7,668 nucleotides of DNA from the NCBI GenBank assembly GCA_023388675.1, contig JAEWFU010000174.1, positions 1 through 7,668 on the forward strand, read 5' to 3'. This document shows positions 6,365 through 7,668 of this stretch, one piece after another. A model generated the notes under the pieces. That model ran no database searches, was not told the origin of the DNA, and saw nothing but the letters and a program-made list of their open reading frames with translations. The DNA is from Pseudomonadota bacterium (GTDB taxonomy: Bacteria > Pseudomonadota > Alphaproteobacteria > Rhizobiales > Rhizobiaceae). Position 1 is the first letter of the stretch; the number at the start of each line of letters is the position of its first letter. The translations under genes and the position numbers were made by a program.

Positions 6365-6443
6365 GAGGATATGCTCCTCGCGAAGAAGCTGCTGAAAGCA
6401 CCTCGCCCTTTCTGGAAAGGTCCGCGCCGCCCCTCACCTGCCT

Positions 6444-6484
6444 GCCGGCATCCTCTCCCCGCAAACGGGGAGAGGAGCGCCGGC
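6444..6484. repeat. Left hairpin of the repeat element
   Basis: TCCTCTCCCCG (6451-6461) pairs with CGGGGAGAGGA (6466-6476) around a CAAA loop. After a small internal mismatch, GCCGGC (6444-6449) pairs with GCCGGC (6479-6484). The stem shares its left half with the 37-bp outer arm. Confidence 0.8.
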
Positions 6485-6542
6485 CGCGATGTCTTGGCCA
6501 CCTTGCGACGATCGTGATTGGCGAAAGCAGGGCAGCGGTCTC

Positions 6543-6571
6543 TCCTCTCCCCGTCCTTTACGGGGAGAGGA
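6543..6571. repeat. Right hairpin of the repeat element
   Basis: TCCTCTCCCCG (6543-6553) pairs with CGGGGAGAGGA (6561-6571), 11 perfect pairs, around a 7-nt loop (TCCTTTA). Unlike the left copy, it has no outer GCCGGC pair on its left side. It shares its right half with the 37-bp outer arm. Confidence 0.8.
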
Positions 6572-6620
6572 TGCCGGCAGGCAGGTGAGGGGCGGCGGGG
6601 AGTGGAAAGGAGTGGCGCGG

Positions 6621-7502
6621 TCATTTCGCCACATCCGTCAGGTTGACCCGCGCAAGCTTCAGCGTGACCAGCACGACGATCAAGCAAAGCACCAGCAGCA
6701 CCAGCGCGTAGGCAGCACCCCGGTTCCAGTCGCCGCCCTCGAAGAACCAGTTGTAGATGATCTCCGTGAACCATCGGCTGCCCGGCGCACCGAGCAGCGC
6801 GGGCGCGACATAGGAGCCGGCAGCCAGCATGAAGGTGAAGACGCAGCCGGTGGCGATGCCGGCCTTGGCATGCGGCATCACCACCCGCCAGTGAATGCGC
6901 CATGTGGAGGCGCCGAGATCCCGCGCCGCCTCGATCTGCGCCTTCTCGAGACTTTCGATCGCGTTGTAGATCGGAAACAGCATGAACAGGATGTAGGCGT
7001 AGATCATGCCCGCCAGCACGCCGCCATTGCCGTACCATCGCATCGGCTCGTCGATGATACCGACACTGAGCAGAAGCGCATTGAGCGGCCCGCGGAAGGC
7101 GAGCAGGATGTACCACGCGAGTGTGCGCAGCACCTCGTTGATCCAGAACGGAATGGTCAGCGCCAGAAGCGCGACCGCCGTCTGGCTCGGGGTTGCGTGC
7201 TGCGCGAGCCAATAGGCCAGCGGATAGCAGACCACGAAGGTCGCGAACGCCACGAAGGCGCTTGCCCAGATCGTCTTGAAGAAGATCGACCGGTGGACGG
7301 CCTCGTTGGCCAGATAAAGCACGTTGTCGAGCGAATAGATGTCGTTCGGTCCGCCGATCTGCGACGGCGGCAGGTTCGGCCGCAGCGCGTAGTCGATCAT
7401 CATGATGTTGGGGGCGAGCACCATGCCGGCCAGCCACAGCAGCACCAGGGCCAGGAAGGTTGTGGCGAGCCCGCCGCCGAATCTCTTGTAGAGCTCACCC
7501 AT
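6621..7502 (-). CDS. ABC transporter permease, PotB-like (spermidine/putrescine-type family)
   Basis: A 293-residue inner-membrane permease. After a first helix (about 12-34) and a periplasmic stretch with LDNVLYLANE (58-67), five more helices follow. The EAA loop reads EAARDLGASTWRIHWRVVMP (191-210), and GSYVAPALLGAPGS (229-242) with TEIIYNWF is the usual PotB-type segment just after it. Together with the PotC-like partner it would form the membrane channel of an importer. I chose the ATG at 7502 because the helix-1 homology begins there and it overlaps the ATPase stop by 8 bp, which is typical for coupled genes in such operons. The frame runs back to 7628, but that part is the ATPase gene in another frame. 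The ribosome site before 7502 is weak (GGTGG about 10 nt upstream), in line with translational coupling. The substrate is unknown. Confidence 0.93.
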   Translation of the reverse strand: MGELYKRFGGGLATTFLALVLLWLAGMVLAPNIMMIDYALRPNLPPSQIGGPNDIYSLDNVLYLANEAVHRSIFFKTIWASAFVAFATFVVCYPLAYWLAQHATPSQTAVALLALTIPFWINEVLRTLAWYILLAFRGPLNALLLSVGIIDEPMRWYGNGGVLAGMIYAYILFMLFPIYNAIESLEKAQIEAARDLGASTWRIHWRVVMPHAKAGIATGCVFTFMLAAGSYVAPALLGAPGSRWFTEIIYNWFFEGGDWNRGAAYALVLLVLCLIVVLVTLKLARVNLTDVAK

Positions 7503-7668
7503 CGGCAAGCACCACCGCATGGCGCCGGTCGAAGGCGAAGGAAGCACGCGCACCGATGGCCGGCGCGCTGGAAAGATCGGTGCTGGAGATCGAGGCGACA
7601 AGCTCCGACCCGTCGTCGAGCCGTCCATGCGCGAGCGCGAACGCGCCCTCGAAATCGATCCGCTCCAC
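7495..7668 (-). CDS. ABC transporter ATP-binding protein, C-terminal TOBE-domain fragment (5' end outside window)
   Basis: The minus strand from the window edge is open for 57 codons and ends at TGA (7497-7495). The peptide starts VERIDFEGAFALAHGRLDDG and ends RASFAFDRRHAVVLADG, with alternating short beta strands, like the C-terminal TOBE domain of PotA/FbpC-type importer ATPases. The Walker motifs would lie outside the window. The stop overlaps the permease start at 7502 by 8 bp, and ATPase-permease-permease order is usual in PotABCD-like operons. The fragment is short, so the ATPase call rests on both the sequence and the neighbours. Confidence 0.72.
   Translation of the reverse strand: MERIDFEGAFALAHGRLDDGSELVASISSTDLSSAPAIGARASFAFDRRHAVVLADG

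Larger units (their letters stand above)
6425..6597. repeat. Rhizobial-type palindromic intergenic repeat: two inverted copies with 37-bp perfect arms
   Basis: Bases 6425-6461 are the exact reverse complement of 6561-6597 (37 bp), separated by 99 bp. Each arm contains CTCACCTGCCTGCCGGCATC followed by CTCTCCCCG. Next to each arm the CTCTCCCCG part is mirrored again, so each copy also has its own hairpin (6444-6484 and 6543-6571). This build, with clustered palindromes between genes, resembles RIME/REP-like mosaic elements of rhizobia, and I recall very similar strings scattered in Mesorhizobium-like genomes. It holds no open frame of its own. It sits inside the importer operon and will be transcribed with it. 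Confidence 0.85.

Noticed and set aside
4889..6517. Long plus-strand frame of 542 codons across the LysE gene and the PotC-like gene
   Set aside because: It runs through a good LysE gene in a wrong frame and through the permease antisense. The product is a low-complexity Arg/His/Asp mixture without a domain.
6361..7437. Minus-strand frame of 358 codons over the PotB-like gene and the repeat
   Set aside because: It is a shifted reading of the true permease frame; membrane helices and the EAA loop appear only in the frame 7502-6621.
7503..7628. Extended N-terminus of the PotB-like permease
   Set aside because: The added 42 residues are the ATPase C-terminus in a different frame and do not resemble a permease start.

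Overview
The window is a GC-rich piece of a bacterial chromosome. It most likely comes from an alphaproteobacterium of the order Hyphomicrobiales (Rhizobiales), perhaps close to Mesorhizobium or another Phyllobacteriaceae genus. This rests on the arginine/lysine-rich ribosomal protein S21 typical of rhizobia, on S21 being followed by a TPR lipoprotein, and on a palindromic repeat that resembles the intergenic mosaic elements of rhizobial genomes. All of this is recognition from memory; no database was searched.

Layout, plus strand (1-5552). The 3' part of a classical short-chain dehydrogenase/reductase (1-636) ends in a strong 16-bp hairpin. Next come rpsU for S21 (819-1052, GTG start) with a clear intrinsic terminator, and a lipoprotein with six TPR repeats (1206-2057). 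An intergenic stretch with a nested hairpin leads to a flavodoxin-fold NAD(P)H oxidoreductase (2171-2758). A 30-bp near-perfect AT-rich dyad (2805-2834) then precedes a tightly packed three-gene unit: a winged-helix regulator with a SufR-like cysteine cluster (2843-3490), an MFS exporter (3487-4920, ATGA overlap) and a LysE/RhtB-family exporter (4923-5552, 2-nt gap).

Layout, minus strand (7668-5558). The tail of an ABC ATPase (7668-7495), a PotB-type permease (7502-6621) and a PotC-type permease (6364-5558) form part of a polyamine/opine/phosphonate-type (PotABCD-like) importer operon. The ATPase and first permease overlap by 8 bp. The two permeases are separated by 256 bp that hold a 173-bp repeat element: two inverted copies giving 37-bp perfect arms, each copy also containing its own hairpin. 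The importer operon runs head-on into the exporter operon, with only 5 bp between the two stop codons.

How the genes may work together. The regulator, MFS and LysE genes look like one self-regulated efflux operon. The cysteine cluster suggests control through an iron-sulfur cluster, metal or thiol signal, and the oxidoreductase gene just upstream may belong to the same response; the physiological signal is inferred. The importer is a separate unit whose substrate cannot be read from the permeases. I see no CRISPR array, tRNA, rRNA, transposase or phage gene. The most unusual items are the regulated double-exporter operon and the repeat element placed inside an importer operon.
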